Assembly (NCBI RefSeq): GCF_003047265.1
Contig: NZ_PZYY01000003.1
Span: 248,001-312,000 of the forward strand
Source: Nocardioides terrigena
GTDB taxonomy: Bacteria > Actinomycetota > Actinomycetes > Propionibacteriales > Nocardioidaceae
Length of the DNA stretch: 64,000 bases
Direction: 5' to 3'
In this document: positions 48,053 through 55,049 of the stretch, one piece after another
How positions within the stretch are numbered: the first letter of the stretch is position 1
How the letters are laid out: each line of letters starts with the position of its first letter
Translations under genes and position numbers: made by a program
Notes under the pieces: generated by a model
What the model saw: the letters and a program-made list of their open reading frames with translations, nothing else
Database searches by the model: none
What the model was told of the DNA's origin: nothing

Positions 48053-49750
48053 TCACGCCGAGGCGGCCCGCACCTTGGCAGCCAGCTCCTCCGGCGTGTC
48101 CGGCGTACCGCCGTGGGAGGCGATCCAGTCGTAGACCTCGTCGCGCTCCGCGTGGCACATGAGGCCCACGACGTCCCCGGGGCGCGCCTGAGCGACGAGC
48201 GCGGCCAGGCACTCGACCTCGGTCCGGTGGGTCTCGATGTCCTCGACGCCGACCCGGGCCGCACCCGCGCGCAGCAGCTGGTCGATCTCGTCCATGGTGC
48301 GGCCACGCAGGTAGTGCTCCTTGTGCCCGATCGCCACGACGTCGCTGCCCTTGGCGCCGATCTCCCCCAGCGCGTCGATCAGCTCGTCGGTGCGGTCGCC
48401 GACCGCGCCGAGGCCGAGCATGAGGCGCGCACCGGGGCGTCGTACGCCGCCCATGATCTCGATCAGGGCCTCGAGTCCGGCCTCGTTGTGGGCGAGGTCC
48501 ATCACCACCGAGAGGTGGTCGCCGTCGACCGGGAGCGTGAAGAAGTTCATCCGGCCCGGGTTGTGCTCGGCGTCCGGCAGGAACGACCGCAGCCCCTCGA
48601 CGACGGCCTCGGCCGGCAGGCCGATGGCCAGCGCGGCCGAGGTGGCCGCGAGGGAGTTCTCGACGTTGAAGCGGGACAGCCCGGCGAGGGTCATGGGTAC
48701 GTCGACCAGCTCGACGAGCGGCTCGGGGTCGGCACCCGGGCGGAGCACGGTCACCCACCCGTCGATGACGGTGGTGGCCCGCCCGCCGCTGCCGAGCACC
48801 TCGCGGATGGCCGGCGAGTCGGGGTCGCGGGAGAAGACCCACGGCCTGGCCTTGGTCACCGACCGCATCGCCAGCACCCGCGGGTCGTCGGCGTTGAGGA
48901 CGGCCCAGCCGTCCTTGCGCGTGATCTGCGGGACGACCGACTTGACCTCGGCGAGCTGGTCGACGGTGTCGATGCCCTGGAGCCCGAGGTGGTCCGCGGT
49001 GACGTTGGTGACCACCGAGACGTCGTTGTGCCGCAGGCCGATGCCCTTGAGCAGGATGCCGCCGCGGGCGGTCTCGGTCACGGCCAGCTGGACCTGCGGG
49101 TGGGCCAGGACGCGCCCGGCGCCGCTCGGCCCCGAGTAGTCGCCGCCCTCGACGAGCTCGCCGTCGATGTAGATGCCGTCGGTGTTCGACCAGCCGGTGA
49201 GGAGACCGTGGGCACGCGCAATGTGGGCGATCATCCGGCTCGTGGTGGTCTTGCCGTTGGTGCCCGTCACCGCGACGACCGGCACGCGTGGCGTCAGCGT
49301 CGTCGGCCCGTCCCCCGGCTCGGCGGCCGCGACGGTCTCGGCGGCGGCGCTGACGGCGGCCTCCAGGTCCGGGGTGGGCAGCGCGTCGAGCGCATCGGCG
49401 ACCGCCCGGCCCAGGGACTGGGCCCGGCCCCGGTGCCGCCACGGGAACGCGACGACGAGCCGGTCCGGGTCGCTGGTCGGGCGGACCCGTACGGCGAGCC
49501 GCGTCGTACCCGACTCGGCCGCGATCGCCCGGACGAGCCTCTCCACCGCACGCATCGCGAACCGCTGCCGGAAGCCGCTGCCCGGGGCGCCCGGACGGGT
49601 GCTCCGCAGCCCGATCCGGCGGGCGAAGCGCAACGCAGTCTCGTCGGAAGCCTCGACGATCGTGGTCACGTCGAGGGTCAGCTTGATGGCGGCGCGGGGG
49701 AAGTAGAGGTTGGGGCCCTCCAGGACCCGCAGCTCGACGAGAGAGTTCAC
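48053..49750 (-). CDS. Mur ligase family protein: CphA-like with N-terminal segment but no ATP-grasp domain
   Basis: This 565-residue protein has GTNGKTTT at 163-170 and, after it, DHLGLQGIDTVDQLAEVK, NPGRMNFF and CHAERDEVYDWI. These are close to the Mur half of cyanophycin synthetase. The first residues (LRVLEGPNLYFPRAAIKLTLD) resemble the CphA N-terminus, but the ATP-grasp domain of about 300 residues is missing. The substrate is unknown. The GTG at 49750 follows TAGCGT by six bases. It lies 3.7 kb from the cphB-cphA operon but on the opposite strand. Confidence 0.88.
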   Translation of the reverse strand: MNSLVELRVLEGPNLYFPRAAIKLTLDVTTIVEASDETALRFARRIGLRSTRPGAPGSGFRQRFAMRAVERLVRAIAAESGTTRLAVRVRPTSDPDRLVVAFPWRHRGRAQSLGRAVADALDALPTPDLEAAVSAAAETVAAAEPGDGPTTLTPRVPVVAVTGTNGKTTTSRMIAHIARAHGLLTGWSNTDGIYIDGELVEGGDYSGPSGAGRVLAHPQVQLAVTETARGGILLKGIGLRHNDVSVVTNVTADHLGLQGIDTVDQLAEVKSVVPQITRKDGWAVLNADDPRVLAMRSVTKARPWVFSRDPDSPAIREVLGSGGRATTVIDGWVTVLRPGADPEPLVELVDVPMTLAGLSRFNVENSLAATSAALAIGLPAEAVVEGLRSFLPDAEHNPGRMNFFTLPVDGDHLSVVMDLAHNEAGLEALIEIMGGVRRPGARLMLGLGAVGDRTDELIDALGEIGAKGSDVVAIGHKEHYLRGRTMDEIDQLLRAGAARVGVEDIETHRTEVECLAALVAQARPGDVVGLMCHAERDEVYDWIASHGGTPDTPEELAAKVRAASA

Positions 49751-49776
49751 CCGCGCACGCTACCGATTCCGGCGGG

Positions 49777-50547
49777 TCAGAGCCCCATCGCGTGGAAGCC
49801 GCCGTCGACGTGCACGATCTCACCGGTGGTGGCCGGGAAGAAGTCGCTCAGCAGGGCGCACACGGCCTGGGCGGTGGGGACCTGGTCGGTCTCGTCCCAG
49901 CCCAGCGGGGCGCGGTCCTTCCACGAGGTCTCGAGGTCCTCGAAGCCGGGGATCGCCTTGGCGGCCAACGTCTTGAGCGGACCGGCGGAGACGAGGTTGC
50001 AGCGGATCCCCTCGGGGCCCAGGTCGCGTGCGACGTACCGCGACGTGCTCTCCAGCGCCGCCTTGGCGACGCCCATCCAGTCGTACGCCGGCCAGGCCGA
50101 CGTCGCGTCGAAGGTCAGGCCCACGATGGACCCGCCCCGCGACATGAGCGGCCGGGTGGCGGTGGCGAGGGACTTGAGGGAGTAGGCCGAGACCTGCACG
50201 GCCTGGGCGACGTCGTCCCACGGCCCCTCCATGAACTTGCCGCCGAGCAGCGTCGCCGGGTTGCCGTAGGCGATCGAGTGCACCACCCCGTCGAGCCCGT
50301 CCACGTGCTCACGCACCTGGTCGGCCAGGCCGGCGAGGTGGTCCTCGTCGGTCACGTCGAGCTCGAGCACCGGCGGCTCGGTCGGGAGCCGCTTGGCGAT
50401 CCGCTTGGTGATGCCCAGCGCCCGCCCGAAGTTGGAGATGAGCACCGTGGCGCCCTGCTCCTGCGCCACCTTGGCCGTGGCGAAGCCGATGGACGAGTCC
50501 ATCGTCACGCCCGCCACGAGGATCCGCTTGCCGTCCAGAAGTCCCAT
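49777..50547 (-). CDS. fabI: enoyl-ACP reductase (FabI/InhA type)
   Basis: This 256-residue short-chain dehydrogenase reduces enoyl-ACP in fatty acid elongation. The cofactor loop (SSIGFATAKVAQEQG) lacks the usual TGxxxGIG Gly pattern, as in FabI/InhA. The catalytic pair lies in AYDWMGVAK (Tyr and Lys near 155 and 162), and the family's DVTDEDHL and FDATSAWPAYDW segments are present. It follows fabG by 22 bp on the same strand, the same order as mabA-inhA. Confidence 0.94.
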   Translation of the reverse strand: MGLLDGKRILVAGVTMDSSIGFATAKVAQEQGATVLISNFGRALGITKRIAKRLPTEPPVLELDVTDEDHLAGLADQVREHVDGLDGVVHSIAYGNPATLLGGKFMEGPWDDVAQAVQVSAYSLKSLATATRPLMSRGGSIVGLTFDATSAWPAYDWMGVAKAALESTSRYVARDLGPEGIRCNLVSAGPLKTLAAKAIPGFEDLETSWKDRAPLGWDETDQVPTAQAVCALLSDFFPATTGEIVHVDGGFHAMGL

Positions 50548-50569
50548 TGTCAGATTCCCTCTCGCTCGT

Positions 50570-51295
50570 TCAGTGGCCCATGCCGAGGCCGCCGTCGACC
50601 GGGATGACTGCCCCGGTGACGTACGCCGCCGAGTCGGAGGCCAGCCACGTGACGGCGCCGGCGACCTCCTCGGGAGTGGCGTAGCGGCCCAGTGGCACCT
50701 GGGTCTTGATGGTCTGCTTCTGCTCGTCGGTGAGCACGTCGGTCATGTCGGTCTCGACGAAGCCGGGCGAGACCACGTTGGCGGTGATCGAGCGCGACCC
50801 CAGCTCGCGGGCCAGCGAGCGGGCCATGCCCACGAGACCGGCCTTCGAGGCGGCGTAGTTGACCTGGCCGGCCGAGCCCAGCAGCCCGACGACCGAGGAG
50901 ATGAAGATGATCCGGCCCCGCCGCAGCCGCAGCATGCCCTTGGCGGCCCGCTTGGCCAGCCGGAAGGAGCCGGTGAGGTTGGTGTCGATGACGCTCGACC
51001 ACTGCTCCTCCGACATGCGGAGCACCAGAGTGTCGGCGGTGATGCCGGCGTTGGCGACCAGCACCTCGACGGGCCCATGGGCCTCCTCGATGGTCTTGAA
51101 CGCGGCCTCCACGGCCTCCGGGTCCGTGACGTCGCAGCGGACGTCGAGCGCCCCCTCGGGCGCACCCCCGCTGCGCGTGGTCACGGCGACCTTGTCGCCC
51201 TGGGCGATGAAGGCCTCGGCGATGGCGCGGCCGATGCCGCGGTTGCCGCCCGTCACCAGCACGGAACGGGGCTCGGGGCGCGTGTCGTCACTCAT
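50570..51295 (-). CDS. fabG: 3-oxoacyl-ACP reductase (FabG)
   Basis: This 241-residue SDR reduces 3-oxoacyl-ACP with NADPH. It has the cofactor motif TGGNRGIGRA (about 15-24), NAGIT, and catalytic YAASKAG near 152-158 preceded by SSVVG. The ATG is supported by TAGCGT ending eight bases upstream, and a 12-bp palindrome lies just upstream of that -10. fabI follows after 22 bp, so the two form a fatty-acid elongation operon. Confidence 0.94.
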   Translation of the reverse strand: MSDDTRPEPRSVLVTGGNRGIGRAIAEAFIAQGDKVAVTTRSGGAPEGALDVRCDVTDPEAVEAAFKTIEEAHGPVEVLVANAGITADTLVLRMSEEQWSSVIDTNLTGSFRLAKRAAKGMLRLRRGRIIFISSVVGLLGSAGQVNYAASKAGLVGMARSLARELGSRSITANVVSPGFVETDMTDVLTDEQKQTIKTQVPLGRYATPEEVAGAVTWLASDSAAYVTGAVIPVDGGLGMGH

Positions 51296-51314
51296 GCTGG
51301 TCGACGCTAGTGAT

Positions 51315-51326
51315 TACCCCGGGGTA
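51315..51326. promoter_or_regulatory. palindrome TACCCCGGGGTA upstream of fabG
   Basis: This perfect 12-bp palindrome lies six bases upstream of the fabG -10 (51309-51304), in the spacer or -35 zone. The form resembles CsoR-type copper operators (TACCCC...GGGGTA), but the usual central bases are missing and copper control of fatty acid synthesis would be odd. It is recorded as a candidate operator only. Confidence 0.3.
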
Positions 51327-51346
51327 TGCGAAAAGACCTCGCCGTC

Positions 51347-51559
51347 TCACTCGTCCTCGAGCCGGAAGCCGACCTTCATGCCGACCTGGACGTGCTCGAC
51401 CTGGCCGTCCTTGGCCTGGCCCCGGATCTGGGTCACCTCGAACCAGTCGATGTGGCGCAGGGTCTTGCCGGCCCGCTCGATGCCGTTGCGGATGGCCTGG
51501 TCGACCCCGTCGGGCGAGGTGCCGACGATCTCGGTGACGCGGTAGGTGCGGTTGGACAC
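51347..51559 (-). CDS. dodecin (flavin-storage protein)
   Basis: This 70-residue protein is a dodecin, which forms hollow dodecamers that bind flavins or coenzyme A. It has the family sequence VTEIVGTSPDGVDQAIRNGI and the flavin-stacking Trp in HIDWFEVTQIRG. AGGAGG lies six bases before the GTG at 51559. It is followed by fabG 51 bp downstream, which has its own promoter, and is divergent from the DUF3099 gene. Confidence 0.95.
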   Translation of the reverse strand: MSNRTYRVTEIVGTSPDGVDQAIRNGIERAGKTLRHIDWFEVTQIRGQAKDGQVEHVQVGMKVGFRLEDE

Positions 51560-51644
51560 GGGTCCTCCTGGGGTGCGTACGGACGGTCATCCGGAGCCTA
51601 GCGACGGACGGCCCTGCGTTGGGGGTCCGACGTAGAGTGAATCC

Positions 51645-51947
51645 ATGGCCCGCCGCGAGGATCAGAGCACGCCCGTGCGCATCACCACCGCGGCGTCGAG
51701 CCACCACGCGGACATCGCGGCCAGGCAGAAGCGCTACGTCATCTCGATGTCGATCCGCACCCTGTGCTTCATCGGCGCGGTCGCCGTCGGGCCGGGCTGG
51801 CTGCGCTGGGTGCTGGTCGCGGGAGCGGTCCTCCTGCCCTACGTGGCGGTCGTGATGGCCAACCCGGAGACGCGCAAGGACGACAGCTTCGAGCTGCGTG
51901 GCACGCACACCACGCCGGAGCTCCCACCGTCCGCCACACGCCCGTAA
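51645..51947 (+). CDS. DUF3099 family membrane protein
   Basis: This 100-residue actinobacterial protein has a polar N-terminus with ITTAASSHHADIAARQKRY, two membrane helices (about residues 37-52 and 56-72), and a polar tail. The function is unknown. TAGAGT ends six bases before the ATG (leaderless). It precedes a hairpin-rich 159-bp gap and a small protein gene. Confidence 0.88.
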   Translation: MARREDQSTPVRITTAASSHHADIAARQKRYVISMSIRTLCFIGAVAVGPGWLRWVLVAGAVLLPYVAVVMANPETRKDDSFELRGTHTTPELPPSATRP

Positions 51948-52016
51948 CCGGTTGTTGGTTTTGCCGTTGCGTCATGCAAGAATCAACTTCGCCACCCAGC
52001 ATCCCCCGTCTGAGGT

Positions 52017-52064
52017 GGCACCGGCGGTGCCGGACGGCTTCCCCCGTGGCTGTCCGGCACCGCC
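52017..52064 (+). other. two mutually exclusive hairpins, possible attenuator
   Basis: A 13-pair stem GGCGGTGCCGGAC/GTCCGGCACCGCC (52023-52035 with 52052-52064) closes a 16-base loop. A shorter stem GGCACC/GGTGCC (52017-52031) uses part of the same left arm, so only one can form at a time. There is no T-tract. It could end the DUF3099 message or regulate the small gene at 52107. Confidence 0.6.
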
Positions 52065-52106
52065 CTCATTTGCGGCCGTCCGCGACGTCGAGAGGATGGA
52101 CCGAGG

Positions 52107-52319
52107 TTGAGCGACGAGCTCCCCGACACCTGCTCCGCCAAGGGCTGCACGGCCCCCGCCACGTGGGCGCTGCTCTGGAACAACCCCAAGCTGCACACGC
52201 CCGAGCGCCGCAAGACGTGGCTGGCCTGCGACGAGCACCGCACCACCCTGGGTGACTTCCTCGGGGCGCGCGGCTTCCTCAAGGACGTCGTCGCGCACCC
52301 GAGCCAGGGATCCGACTAG
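52107..52319 (+). CDS. small conserved Cys/His-rich protein
   Basis: This 70-residue protein has Cys9 and Cys14 (TCSAKGCTAP), then LACDEHRTTL with another Cys and His. This may be a zinc-binding site of the C-x4-C...C-x2-H type. Similar small proteins are common in actinobacteria, and some are misnamed acetone carboxylase. The function is unknown. The start is a TTG, which is unusual here. An A/T-richer stretch (51950-51990) lies upstream and could hold a promoter. Confidence 0.78.
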   Translation: MSDELPDTCSAKGCTAPATWALLWNNPKLHTPERRKTWLACDEHRTTLGDFLGARGFLKDVVAHPSQGSD

Positions 52320-52325
52320 TTCCTC

Positions 52326-52368
52326 GGTCGAGCGTCTCGCTCGACCGACGTCAGCGGATCCGCTGACG
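52326..52368. terminator. tandem hairpins between the small gene and moaA
   Basis: GGTCGAGCG-TCT-CGCTCGACC (52326-52346) is followed two bases later by the perfect 20-bp palindrome CGTCAGCGGATCCGCTGACG (52349-52368). Both have no T-tract and lie between two convergent stop codons (52319 and 52377), so they probably terminate both messages. Confidence 0.7.
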
Positions 52369-52376
52369 CGGCTCCG

Positions 52377-53378
52377 TCAGCCCCCGATGGCCGACATCGG
52401 CCGGTCGGGCTGGAGGAACGACGGGTCGTCGATCCCGTGGCCCGGCAGCTTGCCCGCCATCGCGGTCACCCAGCGCTGCGCGAGCTCCTCGTCGGAGGCG
52501 CCCGCGCGCATGGCGCCGCGCAGGTCGGACTCGTCGCGGGCGAACAGGCAGTTGCGCACCTGGCCGTCGGCAGTGAGGCGGACCCGGTCGCAGTCCCCGC
52601 AGAACGGGCGCGTCACCGAGGCGATGATGCCGACCGTCGCCGGACCCCCGTCGACGTCGAACAGCTCGGCCGGGGCACTCCCCCGCGGCGCGCCGTGCGG
52701 GGTGAGGGTGAACTCGGCGCTGAGCGCGTCGAAGATCTCGTCCGCCGTGATCATCTCGGTGCGGCTCCAGCCGTGCTGCGCGTCCAACGGCATCTGCTCG
52801 ATGAAGCGCAGGTCGTAGCCCCGCTCGATCGCCCAGGCCAGGAGCTCGGGCGCCTGGTCGTCGTTGAGCCCGCGCAGCAGGACGGCGTTGAGCTTGAGCG
52901 GACCCAGCCCGGCGGCCCGGGCAGCCTCGAGGCCGGCGATGACGTCGTCGAGCCGGTCGCGGCGGGTCACCTCGTGGAAGGTCTCGCGACGCACGCTGTC
53001 GAGGCTGACGTTGATGCGGTCGAGCCCGGCGTCGCGCAGGGCCTGGGCGTTGCGCTGCAGGCCCAGGGCGTTGGTGGTCAGCGACGTCTCGACGCCGCCG
53101 AGGGCGTGCGTGCGGCGCACGATGTCGACCAGGCCCCGGCGTACGAGCGGCTCACCGCCGGTGAACCGCACCTCCTGCACACCGAGGCGGCGTACGGCGA
53201 TGGTGATCAGCCGCACGACCTCGTCGTCGGTCAGCGTCTGGTCGTCGGGCAGCCAGTCGAGGCCCTCCGCCGGCATGCAGTAGGAGCACCGCAGGTTGCA
53301 TCGGTCGGTCAGGGAGACGCGCAGGTCGGTCGCGACACGACCGTAGTCGTCCGCGAGCGGGAGCATCCGAGTCGTCAC
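52377..53378 (-). CDS. moaA: GTP 3',8-cyclase MoaA (molybdenum cofactor)
   Basis: This 333-residue radical SAM enzyme cyclises GTP in the first step of molybdenum cofactor synthesis. The N-terminal cluster is CNLRCSYC (Cys27, Cys31, Cys34) and the C-terminal one starts CGDCDRVR (about 264) and ends at the Cys in NCLFA. GGEPLVR binds SAM. The GTG is supported by TAGACT six bases upstream. No other mo gene lies in the window. It ends 57 bp from the convergent small gene. Confidence 0.96.
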   Translation of the reverse strand: MTTRMLPLADDYGRVATDLRVSLTDRCNLRCSYCMPAEGLDWLPDDQTLTDDEVVRLITIAVRRLGVQEVRFTGGEPLVRRGLVDIVRRTHALGGVETSLTTNALGLQRNAQALRDAGLDRINVSLDSVRRETFHEVTRRDRLDDVIAGLEAARAAGLGPLKLNAVLLRGLNDDQAPELLAWAIERGYDLRFIEQMPLDAQHGWSRTEMITADEIFDALSAEFTLTPHGAPRGSAPAELFDVDGGPATVGIIASVTRPFCGDCDRVRLTADGQVRNCLFARDESDLRGAMRAGASDEELAQRWVTAMAGKLPGHGIDDPSFLQPDRPMSAIGG

Positions 53379-53491
53379 CTCGACAGTCTAGGTGGTGGGG
53401 GTGCGTAACGGCCGTCACTCGCCCGTCCGGAGGGGTGGAACGAGGCGAGGTCGCCGACGGCGCGTGCGGGGTCGCCGGATAGCCTCGAGCA

Positions 53492-54391
53492 GTGCGACGG
53501 TTCCGGTTCCTGCTCAGCAGACGCTGGGTGCTCTTCCTGCTCACCGTCCTCGCGCTCGCGTGGGTGGCGTGGCGCCTCGGCGAGTGGCAGTTCCACCGCC
53601 TCGAGGACCGCAAGGACCGCAACGCCGTCATCGAGCGCAACGAGACCCAGGCACCGGTGCCCGTCACCGACGTCCTGGGGGTCGACGCCCCCGTGTCCTC
53701 CGACGAGGAGTGGACCCGGGTGACCGCGACCGGCACGTACGACGTCGACTCGACCGTCGTCGTCCGCTACCGCACCCGCGACGGTGCGGCCGGTGTTGAC
53801 GTCGTGGTCCCGCTGGGGCTGGCCGACGGCACGAGCCTGCTGGTCGACCGGGGCTGGTTCGCGACCGACAACCGCGGCACCACCCCCGACGACGTACCCG
53901 CTCCCCCGGCCGGCGAGGTGGAGATCGAGGGCTGGGTGCGGGCGGACGCCGCGGGCGACAGCGCCGCGGTCACCGACTTCTCGACCCGAGCGATCAGCAG
54001 CGCCGAGATCGGCCCCGCCATCGACCGGGAGGTCCTGGAGGGCTTCGTCGACCTCCGCTCGGAGTCGCCCGAGCCCGAGCAGGCCCTGGCCCCCGCCCAG
54101 CTCCCCGACCTAGACAACGGTCCGCACTTCTTCTACGGCCTGCAGTGGTGGTTCTTCGGCGCCCTGGCGCTCTTCGGCTTCGCCTACCTCGTGTACGACG
54201 AGTCGCGCGGCGGCCGTGGGCCGGTGCGCGGCTCGCGTCGGCAGCCGGCCGCCGGGACGAATGCGGCGGCCGGCGCTCAGAGCGAGCGGAGCATCCCACC
54301 GTCGACCGGCAGCATGACCCCGGTGACGAAGGACGCCGCCGGCGACAGCAGGAAGGCCGCGGCCCGGCCGAACTCCTCCGGCTCTCCGTAA
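53492..54391 (+). CDS. SURF1 family protein (cytochrome oxidase assembly)
   Basis: This 299-residue protein has a membrane helix near each end (LLSRRWVLFLLTVLALAWVA, and WFFGALALFGFAYLVY) around a periplasmic domain, as in SURF1/Shy1, which assist heme insertion into cytochrome c oxidase. After the second helix comes a long Gly/Ser/Ala-rich tail of about 65 residues. The GTG follows TAGCCT by six bases. The last 115 bp overlap the 3' end of the convergent SDR gene. Confidence 0.92.
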   Translation: MRRFRFLLSRRWVLFLLTVLALAWVAWRLGEWQFHRLEDRKDRNAVIERNETQAPVPVTDVLGVDAPVSSDEEWTRVTATGTYDVDSTVVVRYRTRDGAAGVDVVVPLGLADGTSLLVDRGWFATDNRGTTPDDVPAPPAGEVEIEGWVRADAAGDSAAVTDFSTRAISSAEIGPAIDREVLEGFVDLRSESPEPEQALAPAQLPDLDNGPHFFYGLQWWFFGALALFGFAYLVYDESRGGRGPVRGSRRQPAAGTNAAAGAQSERSIPPSTGSMTPVTKDAAGDSRKAAARPNSSGSP

Positions 54392-55032
54392 CGCCCCAGC
54401 GGGATGGTCGCCTCGGCGGCGGCCCGCGCCGCGGCGGCGTCTCCGGACAGCTCGTCCAGCTCGGCGACCCGGTCGGTGGCCACCCGGCCCGGGAGCAGCC
54501 CGTTGACCCGCACCCCGCGGGGTCCCAGCTCGTCGGCGAGGGTCTTGGCGACCATCGCCAGCCCGGGACGCAGGCCGTTGGAGATGGCCATGTCGGCCAG
54601 CGGCGCACGCACGCTCGAGCTCAGGACCAGAGCCAGTGAACCGCCCTCCCCCAGCGCGGAGCCGATCTCGCGGGCCAGCCGCACGGCGCCGAGGAAGACC
54701 GACCCGAAGGCGGCCGTCCACTGCTCGTCGGTCATGGCGGTGACCGGCCCCTTGGGCGGCCCGCCGACCGAGATCAGGGCGCCGTCCAGGCGCCCCCAGC
54801 GCTCGTGGGCGGCCGCGACCAGCCGGGCCGGTGTGGCGGGGTCCGCGTTGTCGGCCTCGACCGTGGTGGCCGCCTCGCCGAGGTCGGCAGCAGCGGACTC
54901 CAGCGTCTCCGCCGAGCGCCCGGACAGCACGACCCGGGCACCCTCGGCGACGAGGCAGTCGGCGGTCGCCCGGCCGAGACCACGCGCTCCCCCGGTGACG
55001 ACGTAGACACGGTCCGAGAGACGTAGGTCCAT
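54277..55032 (-). CDS. short-chain dehydrogenase (divergent active site)
   Basis: This 251-residue protein has the cofactor motif TGGARGLGRA (residues 14-23) and a Ser-rich strand (LSSSVRAP). Where SDRs have YxxxK it reads SNGLRPGLAMVAK, so the catalytic Tyr is absent and the Lys is displaced. A known SDR subfamily has this SNxLRPG form. It may be a reductase of a special kind or a non-catalytic member. The ATG follows TAGGGT by six bases. The 3' end overlaps SURF1 antisense. Confidence 0.88.
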   Translation of the reverse strand: MDLRLSDRVYVVTGGARGLGRATADCLVAEGARVVLSGRSAETLESAAADLGEAATTVEADNADPATPARLVAAAHERWGRLDGALISVGGPPKGPVTAMTDEQWTAAFGSVFLGAVRLAREIGSALGEGGSLALVLSSSVRAPLADMAISNGLRPGLAMVAKTLADELGPRGVRVNGLLPGRVATDRVAELDELSGDAAAARAAAEATIPLGRYGEPEEFGRAAAFLLSPAASFVTGVMLPVDGGMLRSL

Positions 55033-55049
55033 CCCCCGACCCTAGCCAG

